Shown here one piece after another: positions 45,950-54,331 of a stretch of DNA of 64,000 nucleotides. Positions within the stretch are counted from its first letter, which is position 1; every line of letters starts with the position of its first letter. The notes below the pieces were generated by a model, which was given only the letters and a program-made list of their open reading frames with translations, was not told the origin of the DNA and did not search any database. A program made the translations under genes and the position numbers. Source of the DNA: an uncultured Paracoccaceae bacterium (lineage in GTDB: Bacteria > Pseudomonadota > Alphaproteobacteria > Rhodobacterales > Rhodobacteraceae); NCBI GenBank assembly GCA_905182105.1, contig CAJJAR010000001.1:124001-188000 (forward strand). Direction: 5' to 3'.

Positions 45950-47256
45950 CCGAGCTTTATGCGACACTGATCTTCCTGTTCGTTTTATTCACCTTGCTTG
46001 GCAGTTCCATCTGGATTGGTCTTGCCTTGATGGGCGTTGCCTTTGTTGGGATGGAGCTGTTCACGACGCGCCCTGCTGGCGATGCGATGATCACTACCAT
46101 TTGGACCAGCTCTAGCAGCTGGACCCTCACGGCCCTGCCCCTGTTCATTTGGATGGGCGAGATCCTCTATCGAACGCGACTGTCCCAAGACATGTTTCGT
46201 GGCCTTGCCCCTTGGATGCGTTGGTTACCCGGTGGCTTGCTGCACACCAACATCGCGGGCTGTACTATTTTTGCGGCGGTGTCTGGTTCATCCGCTGCAA
46301 CGCTCACAACGGTTGGCAAGATGTCGATCCCAGAGCTGCGCAAACGGGGTTATCCTGAATACATGATCGTTGGCACTCTCGCGGGCGCGGCGACCCTTGG
46401 ATTGATGATCCCACCGTCATTAACGCTGATCGTTTACGGCGTTTCAATCAACGAGAGCATCATTAAGCTGTTCATGGCTGGTATCTTTCCAGGCTTAGTA
46501 TTGGCTGCATTGTTCATGTCCTACATCGTTGCATGGCACTACATCCGCCCAGATGAGCGTCCAGAACCTGAACCACCCATGTCCTTTGGAACAATGCTGG
46601 CAGAAAGCCGTTTCTTGATACCAGTGCTCTGTTTGGTCTTTGCCGTCATCGGTTCAATGTATTTTGGCTGGGCCACCGCGACTGAAGCAGCGGCTGTCGG
46701 CGTCATTGGCGCACTTGTTCTGGCAAATTTTCAACGATCCCTAACGTGGGAAGCCTTCCGCGAAAGCCTGATGGGCGCAACGCGCACCTCAGCCATGATC
46801 GCACTGATCTTGATGGGAGCTGCGTTCTTGTCCCTGTCCATGGGGTTCACTGGTTTGCCACGCGCATTGGCTGCATGGATTGATGAGATGAACCTATCGC
46901 CGATCACGCTGATCGCTGCACTGACGGTGTTCTATATCATCCTTGGCATGTTCCTTGATGGGATTTCGTCCGTGGTACTGACCATGGCAATCGTCGAGCC
47001 GATGATACGCCAAGCAGGCATTGACGTCATCTGGTTTGGTATCTTCATCGTCGTCGTCGTTGAGATGGCACAAGTTACCCCGCCAATCGGGTTCAACCTG
47101 TTCGTTTTGCAAGGCATGACCAAACACGAGATTTCATACATTTCCAAAGTGGCACTCCCAATGGTTGGCCTAATGCTTTTGATGGTTGTGATCTTGGTTG
47201 TGTTCCCAGAACTAGCGACATGGCTGCCAAACAATCTACGCCAAGGGCCGACATAG
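45946..47256 (+). CDS. TRAP transporter large permease subunit (DctM type), second locus
   Basis: 436 residues from ATG 45946, which overlaps the dctQ stop by 4 bp; the frame is open to 45829 but upstream is inside dctQ. GCTIFAAVSGSSAATLTTVGKMSIPELRKRGY and GLMIPPS-type motifs are typical of DctM. About 12 membrane helices. The end is 8 bp before the racemase gene. Confidence 0.9.
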   Translation: MTELYATLIFLFVLFTLLGSSIWIGLALMGVAFVGMELFTTRPAGDAMITTIWTSSSSWTLTALPLFIWMGEILYRTRLSQDMFRGLAPWMRWLPGGLLHTNIAGCTIFAAVSGSSAATLTTVGKMSIPELRKRGYPEYMIVGTLAGAATLGLMIPPSLTLIVYGVSINESIIKLFMAGIFPGLVLAALFMSYIVAWHYIRPDERPEPEPPMSFGTMLAESRFLIPVLCLVFAVIGSMYFGWATATEAAAVGVIGALVLANFQRSLTWEAFRESLMGATRTSAMIALILMGAAFLSLSMGFTGLPRALAAWIDEMNLSPITLIAALTVFYIILGMFLDGISSVVLTMAIVEPMIRQAGIDVIWFGIFIVVVVEMAQVTPPIGFNLFVLQGMTKHEISYISKVALPMVGLMLLMVVILVVFPELATWLPNNLRQGPT

Positions 47257-47264
47257 GTTAGGCC

Positions 47265-47930
47265 ATGCGCCCCTCTGTCACCGTTCTACAGCTAGATACA
47301 CATTTCCCGCGCGTTGCAGGGGATGTTGGAGCAGCAGCCACCTATCTGAATGAGGTAGAAATCATTCGCGTCACAGGCACGTCAGTGGCAGGAATTGTAA
47401 CGGGCGATCCTGCATCGATTGATGTGGCACCTTTTGAGACTGCGCTAAAGGCCGCTAAGGGTGATGTCGTCGTCACATCTTGCGGGTTCCTAAGTTATTG
47501 GCAAAGCTACCTAGAGGGCCAAATTCAACGCCCATTTATCAGCTCGTCCTTGACCGCATTGGACCAGTTGTCGGATCACGACATTGACGCACTGTCGATC
47601 CTAACCTTTGATGCTGCAAAACTGGGTGTAGCGCATTTGGGAAACAACGCGCGCTTTGTGCCATCGATCATTGGCCTAAATCCAAACGCGCACCTGCGTG
47701 CGGTGATTGGTGGTGATAGGGCCAAGTTAGACATTGATCGTGCGGCGCGTGAAACCGTCGAAACTGTTGGGGCTGCAACGACGAACCAACTTGAAATACT
47801 GCTGTTGGAATGCACCAATTTACCCCCATACAAAGGCGCGTTGCGTCGCGCCTTTGATATAGAGATTATCGATATACTGACCCAGATTGAGCGCGTAAGG
47901 CCCCGCACAATCCAGCCTGATTTTCTTTAG
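47265..47930 (+). CDS. Asp/Glu/hydantoin racemase family protein
   Basis: 221 residues with the two-cysteine racemase arrangement: the first in VVTSCGFLSYW (about residue 69) and the second in LLLECTNLPPY (about residue 185), embedded in a pseudo-symmetrical alpha/beta fold. Cofactor-independent racemisation of an amino acid or a related acid is expected; arylmalonate decarboxylase-like members are also possible. Last plus-strand gene of the island; overlaps RidA by 4 bp convergently. Together with the DadA-like oxidase it could convert an L-form to a D-form and oxidise it. Confidence 0.75.
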   Translation: MRPSVTVLQLDTHFPRVAGDVGAAATYLNEVEIIRVTGTSVAGIVTGDPASIDVAPFETALKAAKGDVVVTSCGFLSYWQSYLEGQIQRPFISSSLTALDQLSDHDIDALSILTFDAAKLGVAHLGNNARFVPSIIGLNPNAHLRAVIGGDRAKLDIDRAARETVETVGAATTNQLEILLLECTNLPPYKGALRRAFDIEIIDILTQIERVRPRTIQPDFL

Positions 47931-48271
47931 TAAGCAGCCGTTACTAGAATTTCGACCTTCAGGCCTTTGCGCGCCAGTTTCGCTTCACCGCACGCACGTG
48001 CAGGGGCATGACCCTCTGGAACCCAAGCGTTCCAAACGCCGTTCATATCTGCAAAATACCCTATGTCGGACAACCAAACGGTCACCTGCAATAGCTGTTT
48101 GTTAGAGCTACCAGCTTCGGCCAATAACGCGTCGATTTTATCAAGACATTGTTGCGTCTGATCCTGAATGCTGTCGTCAGATGTGCCCACCTGGCCGGAC
48201 AAATATACTGTTCCGTTGTGCTTAACGATTTTGCTGGCGCGTTCGCCGGTGTGCATACGTTCAATGGTCAT
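47927..48271 (-). CDS. RidA family (YjgF/YER057c/UK114) protein
   Basis: 114 residues from ATG 48271 (AAGGGA upstream). The RidA core YLSGQVG near 25-31, and PARAC followed by EAKLARKGLKVEILV at the end, with the active-site Arg kept in PARAC. RidA hydrolyses reactive enamine/imine intermediates made by PLP enzymes and amino acid oxidases. That chemistry fits the adjacent oxidase/racemase genes. Convergent with the racemase. Confidence 0.88.
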   Translation of the reverse strand: MTIERMHTGERASKIVKHNGTVYLSGQVGTSDDSIQDQTQQCLDKIDALLAEAGSSNKQLLQVTVWLSDIGYFADMNGVWNAWVPEGHAPARACGEAKLARKGLKVEILVTAAY

Positions 48272-48346
48272 GGCATTTCCCTTTTGTAAGTGTTGCACAA
48301 CTCATAGATCCTAAGATGGATGCGCACCAGACCTGTGGAGATGAGG

Positions 48347-48733
48347 TTACGCGGTGCCCTCACCGTCAAGTTCTGCCAACGTCGCCTTGGCCAGCTTGAT
48401 CGCGTGATTTGCCTTTGGCACACCTGCGTAAACAGCCACGTGCATGAACGCCTGCAAAATATCATCGGGGGACGCACCGGTGTTTTTACAGGCCCGCACA
48501 TGCATCGGGATTTCTTCAAAATTTCCCGTCGCAGCCAACAACGCCAATGTCAGCATCGAACGTTCACGACGGGTGATTGTATCATCAGCCCACAAAGTGC
48601 CCCATGCCCCTTCAGTGATCATGGATTGAAACGGTTGGTCAAAGGGCGTCTTGGCGGCCTCTGCACGATCAACATGTGCGTCGCCCAACACTTCGCGGCG
48701 CACAGCCATCCCTTGATCCAAACGGTTCGTCAT
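48347..48733 (-). CDS. 4-carboxymuconolactone decarboxylase family protein (PcaC-like)
   Basis: 128 residues from ATG 48733 (TTGGAGA upstream). VRREVLGDAHVDRAEA at the start and ITRRERSMLTLALLAATGN, HVRACKNTGASPDDILQAFMHVAVYAGVP are typical of PcaC and the related CMD family. PcaC decarboxylates 4-carboxymuconolactone in protocatechuate degradation. No other pca gene is beside it, so an AhpD-like redox or unrelated role remains open. On the minus strand behind RidA with a 75-bp gap. Confidence 0.85.
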   Translation of the reverse strand: MTNRLDQGMAVRREVLGDAHVDRAEAAKTPFDQPFQSMITEGAWGTLWADDTITRRERSMLTLALLAATGNFEEIPMHVRACKNTGASPDDILQAFMHVAVYAGVPKANHAIKLAKATLAELDGEGTA

Positions 48734-48781
48734 TATGCTCTCCAAGTTTACCAGCCCGCGATGGGCATTTACAGAACATAG

Positions 48782-48985
48782 TTTACAGACAACGCCCTGT
48801 GCGCAAGTGGATTACTAGAAAACGGTGAAGTCCCCTTATCGGATACCTTGATCGCCTGTGGGTTTGGGTCTGCCGAAACCTTTCACAGAGAGTTCCGCAA
48901 AGTTGAAAATGCGACCAGAAAAACCCCTGATCCACGTCGCAAACTGGCAACCCATCCTGTGAAAACTACGCAAAGCTGTAGGTAT
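48782..48985 (+). pseudogene. Remnant of an AraC-family regulator (C-terminal helix-turn-helix)
   Basis: The frame after TAG 48779-48781 reads ...SGLLENGEVPLSDTLIACG then FGSAETFHREFRKV, the second helix-turn-helix of AraC-type regulators (GFGS-x-FHR-F). There is no start, the first helix-turn-helix and ligand domain are missing, and downstream residues drift away from the family. It lies directly before dddP and in frame with it. Probably the stub of a deleted regulator gene. Confidence 0.6.
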
Positions 48986-49000
48986 TGGAGGAGTTTCACA

Positions 49001-50341
49001 ATGAACCAACACCACAGCGCCATCCGCAAAATCGACCCAACACGTGGTGCAACGTTGGGCGATGGTTCCCCCAATGACCAAGACCGGATTGAGATTGGCC
49101 CCACCCAACTTGCCATGTGCGAATGGGAGGCTGCGGGTCTGGTCCTACCCAATCTTGCAAATATGCGCAGCTATCGTCATGCGCGATTGATCCAACATAT
49201 TGTCGATCGGGGCTATGGTGGCCTTTTAATGTTTGACCCGCTGAACATCCGGTACGCAACAGACTCAACCAACATGCAGCTATGGAACACACACAACCCA
49301 TTCCGCGCTGTATTGCTGTGCGCAGATGGGTACATGGTAATCTGGGATTACAAAAACTCGCCATTCCTCAGCACGTTTAATCCATTGGTTGCAGAACAAA
49401 GATCTGGCGCTGATCTGTTTTATTTCGACCGTGGAGACAAGGTAGATGTCGCCGCCGATGTCTTTGCCAATGAGGTGCTAGCGCTGTTGCAAGAACACGC
49501 ACCCAACCATTCAAAACTGGCTGTCGACAAAATTATGTTGCACGGCTTGAAAGCGCTTCAGGCCCAAGGGCTCGAGATAATGGACGGCGAAGAGGTCACC
49601 GAAAAATCGCGGTCCATCAAAGGCCCCGATGAAATCCTAGCAATGCGCTGCGCCTCGCATGCATGTGAAACCAGCGTCAAAGCGATGGAGGACTTCGCCC
49701 GTGCCAACGTGGGAGATGGGAAGACGTCTGAAGACGACGTTTGGGCGATCCTGCACGCCGAAAATATCCGACGCGGCGGGGAATGGATAGAGACACGCCT
49801 GCTCACGTCAGGCCAGCGCACCAACCCATGGTTCCAAGAATGCGGACCACGGATTACGCAAAACAACGAGATCATCAGCTTTGACACCGACCTCGTTGGA
49901 TCATACGGAATCTGCGTTGATATCTCGCGCAGTTGGTGGATTGGGGATCAAAAACCACCTGCCGAAATGATCTATGCGATGCAACATTCCCATGAGCACA
50001 TCATGAACAACATGGAGATGTTAAAGCCAGGTGTCATGATCCCTGAGCTAAGCGCAAATTCGCATCGATTGGATGACAAGTATCAGGCCCAAAAATACGG
50101 GTGTCTGATGCACGGTGTTGGACTGTGTGATGAATGGCCCTTGGTCGCCTATCCAGATCAGGCTGTAGCTGGCGCGTTCGACTATCCGCTTGAGGCGGGC
50201 ATGGTGCTGTGTGTCGAGGCGGCAGTGGGCGAAGTTGGCGGTGCCTTTACCATCAAGCTGGAGGATCAGGTTTTGATCACCGAAGATGGATATGAAAACC
50301 TGACCAAGTATCCATTCGACACCGCCTTGATGGGGTTATGA
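49001..50341 (+). CDS. dddP: DMSP lyase DddP
   Basis: Cleaves dimethylsulfoniopropionate to dimethyl sulfide and acrylate in the cytoplasm. It is an M24-peptidase-fold, iron-dependent enzyme. From ATG 49001 (GGAGGAG 8 bases upstream) it is 446 residues, the family length; the open frame upstream belongs to a regulator remnant. All residues known as iron ligands in Roseobacter DddP occur at the same numbers: Asp295, Asp297, Asp307, His371, Glu406, Glu421, and the proposed catalytic Asp377 in HGVGLCDEWP. NIRYATDSTNMQLWNTHNPF is a strong family signature. Without acrylate-processing genes alongside. Confidence is high on family and on activity. Confidence 0.94.
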   Translation: MNQHHSAIRKIDPTRGATLGDGSPNDQDRIEIGPTQLAMCEWEAAGLVLPNLANMRSYRHARLIQHIVDRGYGGLLMFDPLNIRYATDSTNMQLWNTHNPFRAVLLCADGYMVIWDYKNSPFLSTFNPLVAEQRSGADLFYFDRGDKVDVAADVFANEVLALLQEHAPNHSKLAVDKIMLHGLKALQAQGLEIMDGEEVTEKSRSIKGPDEILAMRCASHACETSVKAMEDFARANVGDGKTSEDDVWAILHAENIRRGGEWIETRLLTSGQRTNPWFQECGPRITQNNEIISFDTDLVGSYGICVDISRSWWIGDQKPPAEMIYAMQHSHEHIMNNMEMLKPGVMIPELSANSHRLDDKYQAQKYGCLMHGVGLCDEWPLVAYPDQAVAGAFDYPLEAGMVLCVEAAVGEVGGAFTIKLEDQVLITEDGYENLTKYPFDTALMGL

Positions 50342-50718
50342 TCCTCTATCAACCACACCCACAAGGCCACGAATTTATCTTCTCTCACCTAACGACTGAT
50401 ATGGCGGGGCTGAACAGTACAGAACAGCTTTTAGAACATTACCTACTCGTTTAAAGCGCCCCTGTTGGAACACCCTGCGCTCGTAAAATTCTAGAATAGC
50501 TTTACGATATAGCACCTATGGCAACGCTAAAACCGCAAACCTGTCTCCCATATCTATTGAACTATAGCGACCCTCTTTAGCGCGAAACCGTGCGACAAGA
50601 ATACTGCAATGTTTATTCTCTTCTTAAATATTTCGGAGCGCGAAGCAAAGCCTCACATAAAAAAACCGCACCTCGAAGGGCGCGGTTTCTAAATTCAGGT
50701 AAAGCCTAGAGTAGTTAA
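50342..50718. other. Intergenic region between dddP and tauC
   Basis: No gene was seen in the 377 bp between the convergent stops. It is AT-rich and holds the tauC terminator near its right end. Confidence 0.5.
50661..50688 (-). terminator. Terminator after tauC
   Basis: AAACCGC at 50663-50669 pairs with GCGGTTT at 50682-50688, and on the minus strand the stem runs into a T7 run. Confidence 0.8.
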
Positions 50719-51987
50719 TTAGCTTTTGCCCTTCCATGGGACCAAGATCTTCTCAGCCCAACGCATCAGCAGATCGATCCCAAAACCAATCACACCAATC
50801 ATGATGATACCCATCACAACGATGTCCGTTTGTTGGAACTTAGCCGCGACCATAATCATCATGCCTGCGCCTTGGGATGCCGCAACCAATTCGGCCGCAA
50901 CAACGGTACCCCAGCAAACACCCATCGCAACACGTGCACCGGTAAAGATCTCAGGCAGTGAGTTAGGGATGATAACGTGGCGCATGATCTGTGGTTTGCT
51001 TGCACCCAACGAGTAGGCAGCGTGCACCTTAGCGATGTTCACACCTGACACACCGGAACGAGCAGCGATTGCCATGATCCAAAGAGCCGCTAGGAACAAC
51101 AAGATGATCTTACCTGTTTCGCCAATACCAAACCAAATGATGATCAATGGGATTAAAGCAAGTGGCGGCACAGGGCGCATGAATTCAACGATCGGATCGA
51201 ACCAACCACGGAACCAGTTGCTCAAGCCCATCGCATATCCAAGTGGGATACCGATGATCGCGCCAAAGAGGAAACCAACAACAACGCGGAACAATGAGTA
51301 ACCCACGTGCTCCCAAAGTGAGAAGTTGCGGTAGCCTTCGTTCGCGATCTCAAGCGTACGGGCCCAAACCTTTTCAGGAGGAGGCAAGTACAACGGTGCC
51401 ATCTGCCAACCTGTCTTTGCTTTAAAGTTAGGTGTGCCCTTGTCGGTCAACGTCACAGAGCCACCGTCAACCACAACGGTTGTACGCGCGACAACTGGTT
51501 CCCCATTAATCGCAACGACCTTGGCACCATCTGCTTTTTTCGCGTCATCATTGCCTTGAACAACAATAACCTTCGTGCCCCACTTGTTCACAATCGCCGT
51601 GTCATTTTTGGCGAAACCGTCGCCGGCCTCTACCTCTGGCTTAACCGCGTCTTCGCCTTGTGGACGGACCAAAACGGTAACTGTAGCATCGTCTTGTTCG
51701 CCAGCTGCATTTTCGACGGTGTAGTTAAAGGTCGTCGTACCTTCAAACGGACCAGGCATGTGCAAAAAGCTTGGGATCAAAGTAGAGCCCGTAAAGGTTG
51801 CCCACATGAAGAAGATAGATAGTACCGAAATGATCGATGCCGCACGGTTAGGGCGCACAGCACTTTCATCTCCAAACGTCACCGTCTTCAAAGATATGTA
51901 ATCTTTGGTACCACGGCCTTCAGAAACCATGCGAACCACAAAAAACGCTGCAACAAAAATGGCAACGTAAAGAATGAGAGGGATCAT
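50719..51987 (-). CDS. tauC: Taurine ABC transporter permease TauC with an N-terminal periplasmic insert
   Basis: Inner-membrane subunit of the taurine importer. The C-terminal 250 residues form the usual BPD_transp domain with EAA-like loop GASKPQIMRHVIIPNSLPEI. At 422 residues it is about 140 longer than E. coli TauC. The extra part is a first helix (1-20), a second near 47-68, then about 110 polar residues (FNYTVENAAGEQDDATVTV... GGSVTLTDKGTPNFKAKTG) resembling an Ig/cadherin-like fold before the transport domain. Its start overlaps tauB by 4 bp. Confidence 0.9.
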   Translation of the reverse strand: MIPLILYVAIFVAAFFVVRMVSEGRGTKDYISLKTVTFGDESAVRPNRAASIISVLSIFFMWATFTGSTLIPSFLHMPGPFEGTTTFNYTVENAAGEQDDATVTVLVRPQGEDAVKPEVEAGDGFAKNDTAIVNKWGTKVIVVQGNDDAKKADGAKVVAINGEPVVARTTVVVDGGSVTLTDKGTPNFKAKTGWQMAPLYLPPPEKVWARTLEIANEGYRNFSLWEHVGYSLFRVVVGFLFGAIIGIPLGYAMGLSNWFRGWFDPIVEFMRPVPPLALIPLIIIWFGIGETGKIILLFLAALWIMAIAARSGVSGVNIAKVHAAYSLGASKPQIMRHVIIPNSLPEIFTGARVAMGVCWGTVVAAELVAASQGAGMMIMVAAKFQQTDIVVMGIIMIGVIGFGIDLLMRWAEKILVPWKGKS

Positions 51988-52790
51988 TTGCTTTCCTCCG
52001 TCCGGCCCATGATTTCTTCTTCCATGTCCCAGATCATTTCGAGGATTTCTTCACGCTTCACAGCAAAATCCGGATGTTTTTTAACTTCACGAAGATCGGC
52101 ATCAACGCCCATCTCAGCAAACGGCAGACGGTATTCTTTGTGAATACGACCAGGGCGCGGGGCCATAACAATCAGGCGTTCGCCCAACAGCAATGCTTCC
52201 TCAACCGAGTGGGTGATCAAGATGATCGTCTTGCCGGTTTCTTTCCACAACTTCAGAACCAGCCCTTGCATCTTTTCCCGCGTCAAAGCGTCCAAAGCAC
52301 CAAGTGGCTCATCCATCAAAATAACGTCAGGGTCGTTGGCAAGGCAGCGGGCCAAAGCCACACGTTGCTGCATACCACCAGACAGTTCGTAAACTGCCTT
52401 TTCCTTGAAATCCTGCAAACCAACAACGTCCAGCAGATGATCAACGATCTCTGCTTTATCCGCCTTTGGCATCCTTTTCATTGAAGGACCAAAGCCTACG
52501 TTTTCACGCACAGACATCCACTCAAACAAGGCACCTTGCTGGAAAACCATACCGCGGTCCGCATCCGGCCCACTGATCTGTTTTTCGTTTAATTCCATCT
52601 TGCCTTCAGTCGGAGCCAAAAAACCCGCAACAATATTCAGCAATGTTGTTTTACCACAGCCCGAAGGGCCAAGCACGCTCATCAACTCACCTGCTTTGAG
52701 GTTGAGCGAGATGTCTTTCAACGCTTGAACAGATCCGCCGTTTGGCAAATCGAACCGCATCGAGAGTTTGTCAATTGATAGTCCAGACAT
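51984..52790 (-). CDS. tauB: Taurine ABC transporter ATP-binding protein TauB
   Basis: 268 residues from ATG 52790 (AGGTGG upstream), preferred over the ATG at 52805. Walker A GPSGCGKTT, Q-loop MVFQQGALFEW, signature LSGGMQQR and Walker B VILMDEPLGALD are complete. Nucleotide-binding subunit for the adjacent permease. Separated from tauA by a strong hairpin, overlaps tauC. Confidence 0.94.
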   Translation of the reverse strand: MSGLSIDKLSMRFDLPNGGSVQALKDISLNLKAGELMSVLGPSGCGKTTLLNIVAGFLAPTEGKMELNEKQISGPDADRGMVFQQGALFEWMSVRENVGFGPSMKRMPKADKAEIVDHLLDVVGLQDFKEKAVYELSGGMQQRVALARCLANDPDVILMDEPLGALDALTREKMQGLVLKLWKETGKTIILITHSVEEALLLGERLIVMAPRPGRIHKEYRLPFAEMGVDADLREVKKHPDFAVKREEILEMIWDMEEEIMGRTEESK

Positions 52791-52867
52791 GTTCCCACCT
52801 GTCATTAAGGTCGCCGCTCAAATTTCAGCGTTTGCCCTTTGTAGCGGAATAAACCCGCTTCATGTCG

Positions 52868-52900
52868 AAAAAATGCCCGCGCAGAGTGATCCGCGCGGGC
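52868..52900 (-). terminator. Hairpin with T-run between tauA and tauB
   Basis: Perfect 8-bp GCCCGCGC/GCGCGGGC stem with a 10-base loop, followed by ATTTTTT on the minus strand. A second short palindrome, AAGCCTTAAGGCTT (52908-52921), overlaps the tauA stop. Partial termination here would favour the binding protein. Confidence 0.82.
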
Positions 52901-52919
52901 AAGGATTAAGCCTTAAGGC

Positions 52920-53927
52920 TTACATACCTTTTACAGCCATCAATGGTGCAGTGTTTACTGTACCTGCATAGCTGTCGAGTGCTGCATCGATGTTACCTGA
53001 GTCTAGGAACACTGTAGCTACGCCACCCATGAAGTCTTGAGCGCCGCCACCGAGCCAAGCAGCACCAAGCTGTTCGTCTACAGTTGGGAACACAAAGCCA
53101 GCCAATGTTTCAGATGTCGCTGTTTCGTCCATACCCGCATCTTTTGCAATGATTGGAAGCATTTTAGCTTGGTTTGCTTCGTCAGCCCACATTGCGTTCG
53201 CGTCTGCAGTGACTTTTAGGAACTTAGCGAGCATGTCGCCTTCTTCAGCAACGAATGATGCAGGTGCTGTTGTCGCATCAAATACCAAGATGCCCAGCTC
53301 TGATTTCTCAGCGCCAGTCAACAATACGTTGCCGGATTCTTTCATGCGACGAAGCGCACCGCCCCAACCACAAGCCATGTCAACAGCGCCTTGAGATAGT
53401 GCAGCTGCACCTTCTGCTGGTGCCATGTCCACAACGTCCATGCCGCCTACGTCAACACCGAAGTGAGACATTTGCTTTAGGAAACCGTAGTGCGCTGCTG
53501 TGCCCAAAGGAACCGCAACTTTTTTGCCAGCCAATTCGCTAGCCGACATTTTGTCGATTTCTAGACCTGAAGCAACAACACAGTTGTCGTTGTCAGAGTA
53601 TGAAACCGCAACGTCAACAATTTGCAAATCTTGGCCACCAGAAACCGCGCCTACGAAAGGAGGAACGCCTTGAGATACAGAGATTTGAACGTCGCCAGAC
53701 GCCATAGCTGCGGACATCGCAACACCTGAGTCAAAGCTAACCCAGTTAATTTTTGCGCCCATAGCTTCTTCATACATGCCAGTCTCTTTGGCAAACTGGA
53801 ATGGCATTGGCCACTCAAGGAAGTACGCTACTGTGATTTCAGAGTGACCGCCTGCAGTCGCTGCTTGACCACCAGCGATCATCGCAACACCAGCTACAGC
53901 ACCCAGCAATTTGGATTTCAAAGTCAT
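52920..53927 (-). CDS. tauA: Taurine ABC transporter substrate-binding protein TauA
   Basis: 335 residues from ATG 53927 (ACGGGAG upstream). Signal peptide MTLKSKLLGAVAGVAMIAGG, cleaved near ATAGGH. The mature protein is of the nitrate/sulfonate/taurine-binding family: ITVAYFLEWPMPFQFAKE, NWVSFDSGVAMSAAMASGDV, VPLGTAAHYGFLKQM. Divergent from tpa across 404 bp of regulatory sequence. First gene of tauABC. Confidence 0.93.
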   Translation of the reverse strand: MTLKSKLLGAVAGVAMIAGGQAATAGGHSEITVAYFLEWPMPFQFAKETGMYEEAMGAKINWVSFDSGVAMSAAMASGDVQISVSQGVPPFVGAVSGGQDLQIVDVAVSYSDNDNCVVASGLEIDKMSASELAGKKVAVPLGTAAHYGFLKQMSHFGVDVGGMDVVDMAPAEGAAALSQGAVDMACGWGGALRRMKESGNVLLTGAEKSELGILVFDATTAPASFVAEEGDMLAKFLKVTADANAMWADEANQAKMLPIIAKDAGMDETATSETLAGFVFPTVDEQLGAAWLGGGAQDFMGGVATVFLDSGNIDAALDSYAGTVNTAPLMAVKGM

Positions 53928-54331
53928 TTTATTCTCCCGTTGTGGCACCACATCATGTGATGCTCGTTATTTAACGCAGGTAATCATGCCACCATGCGCA
54001 GCCTCGCCCCAGACTTCAACACTGGGATCAGGGCAACGTCGTGATCCCACTCGAAATTCGCCTAAGGATCAACGGTTTTTATTCCAATTTTGAAAATATA
54101 ATTTGAACTTTTGTGTGCGTCTTGCTGCAAAAAACGACACCTCCCCATTGATAACTTGTAATAATTCCCACTTTGTCGCTTTTGAACTATCGAATCACAT
54201 CACATTCTGGCCTCATATCGAAAACTCAACTGGCCCTACTGGTTTGGGTGGAATCGCTGTCATCTAGTGAAAACGAGGCCCGACTCTGCCTTGATTTCAT
54301 GGAATTCGCATAAAACAATGGAGCATCCGCT
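53928..54331. promoter_or_regulatory. Divergent control region between tauABC and tpa
   Basis: No gene is present. CTGGCCTCAT at 54207 and CTGGCCCTAC at 54230 are 23 bp apart and resemble, imperfectly, the CTGGACYTAA direct repeats bound by TauR in related bacteria. The left half is AT-rich and probably carries the tauA promoter. Confidence 0.45.

Noticed and set aside
48848-49000. N-terminal extension of dddP
   Set aside because: The extra residues are a regulator remnant; the GGAGGAG site and family numbering fit ATG 49001.
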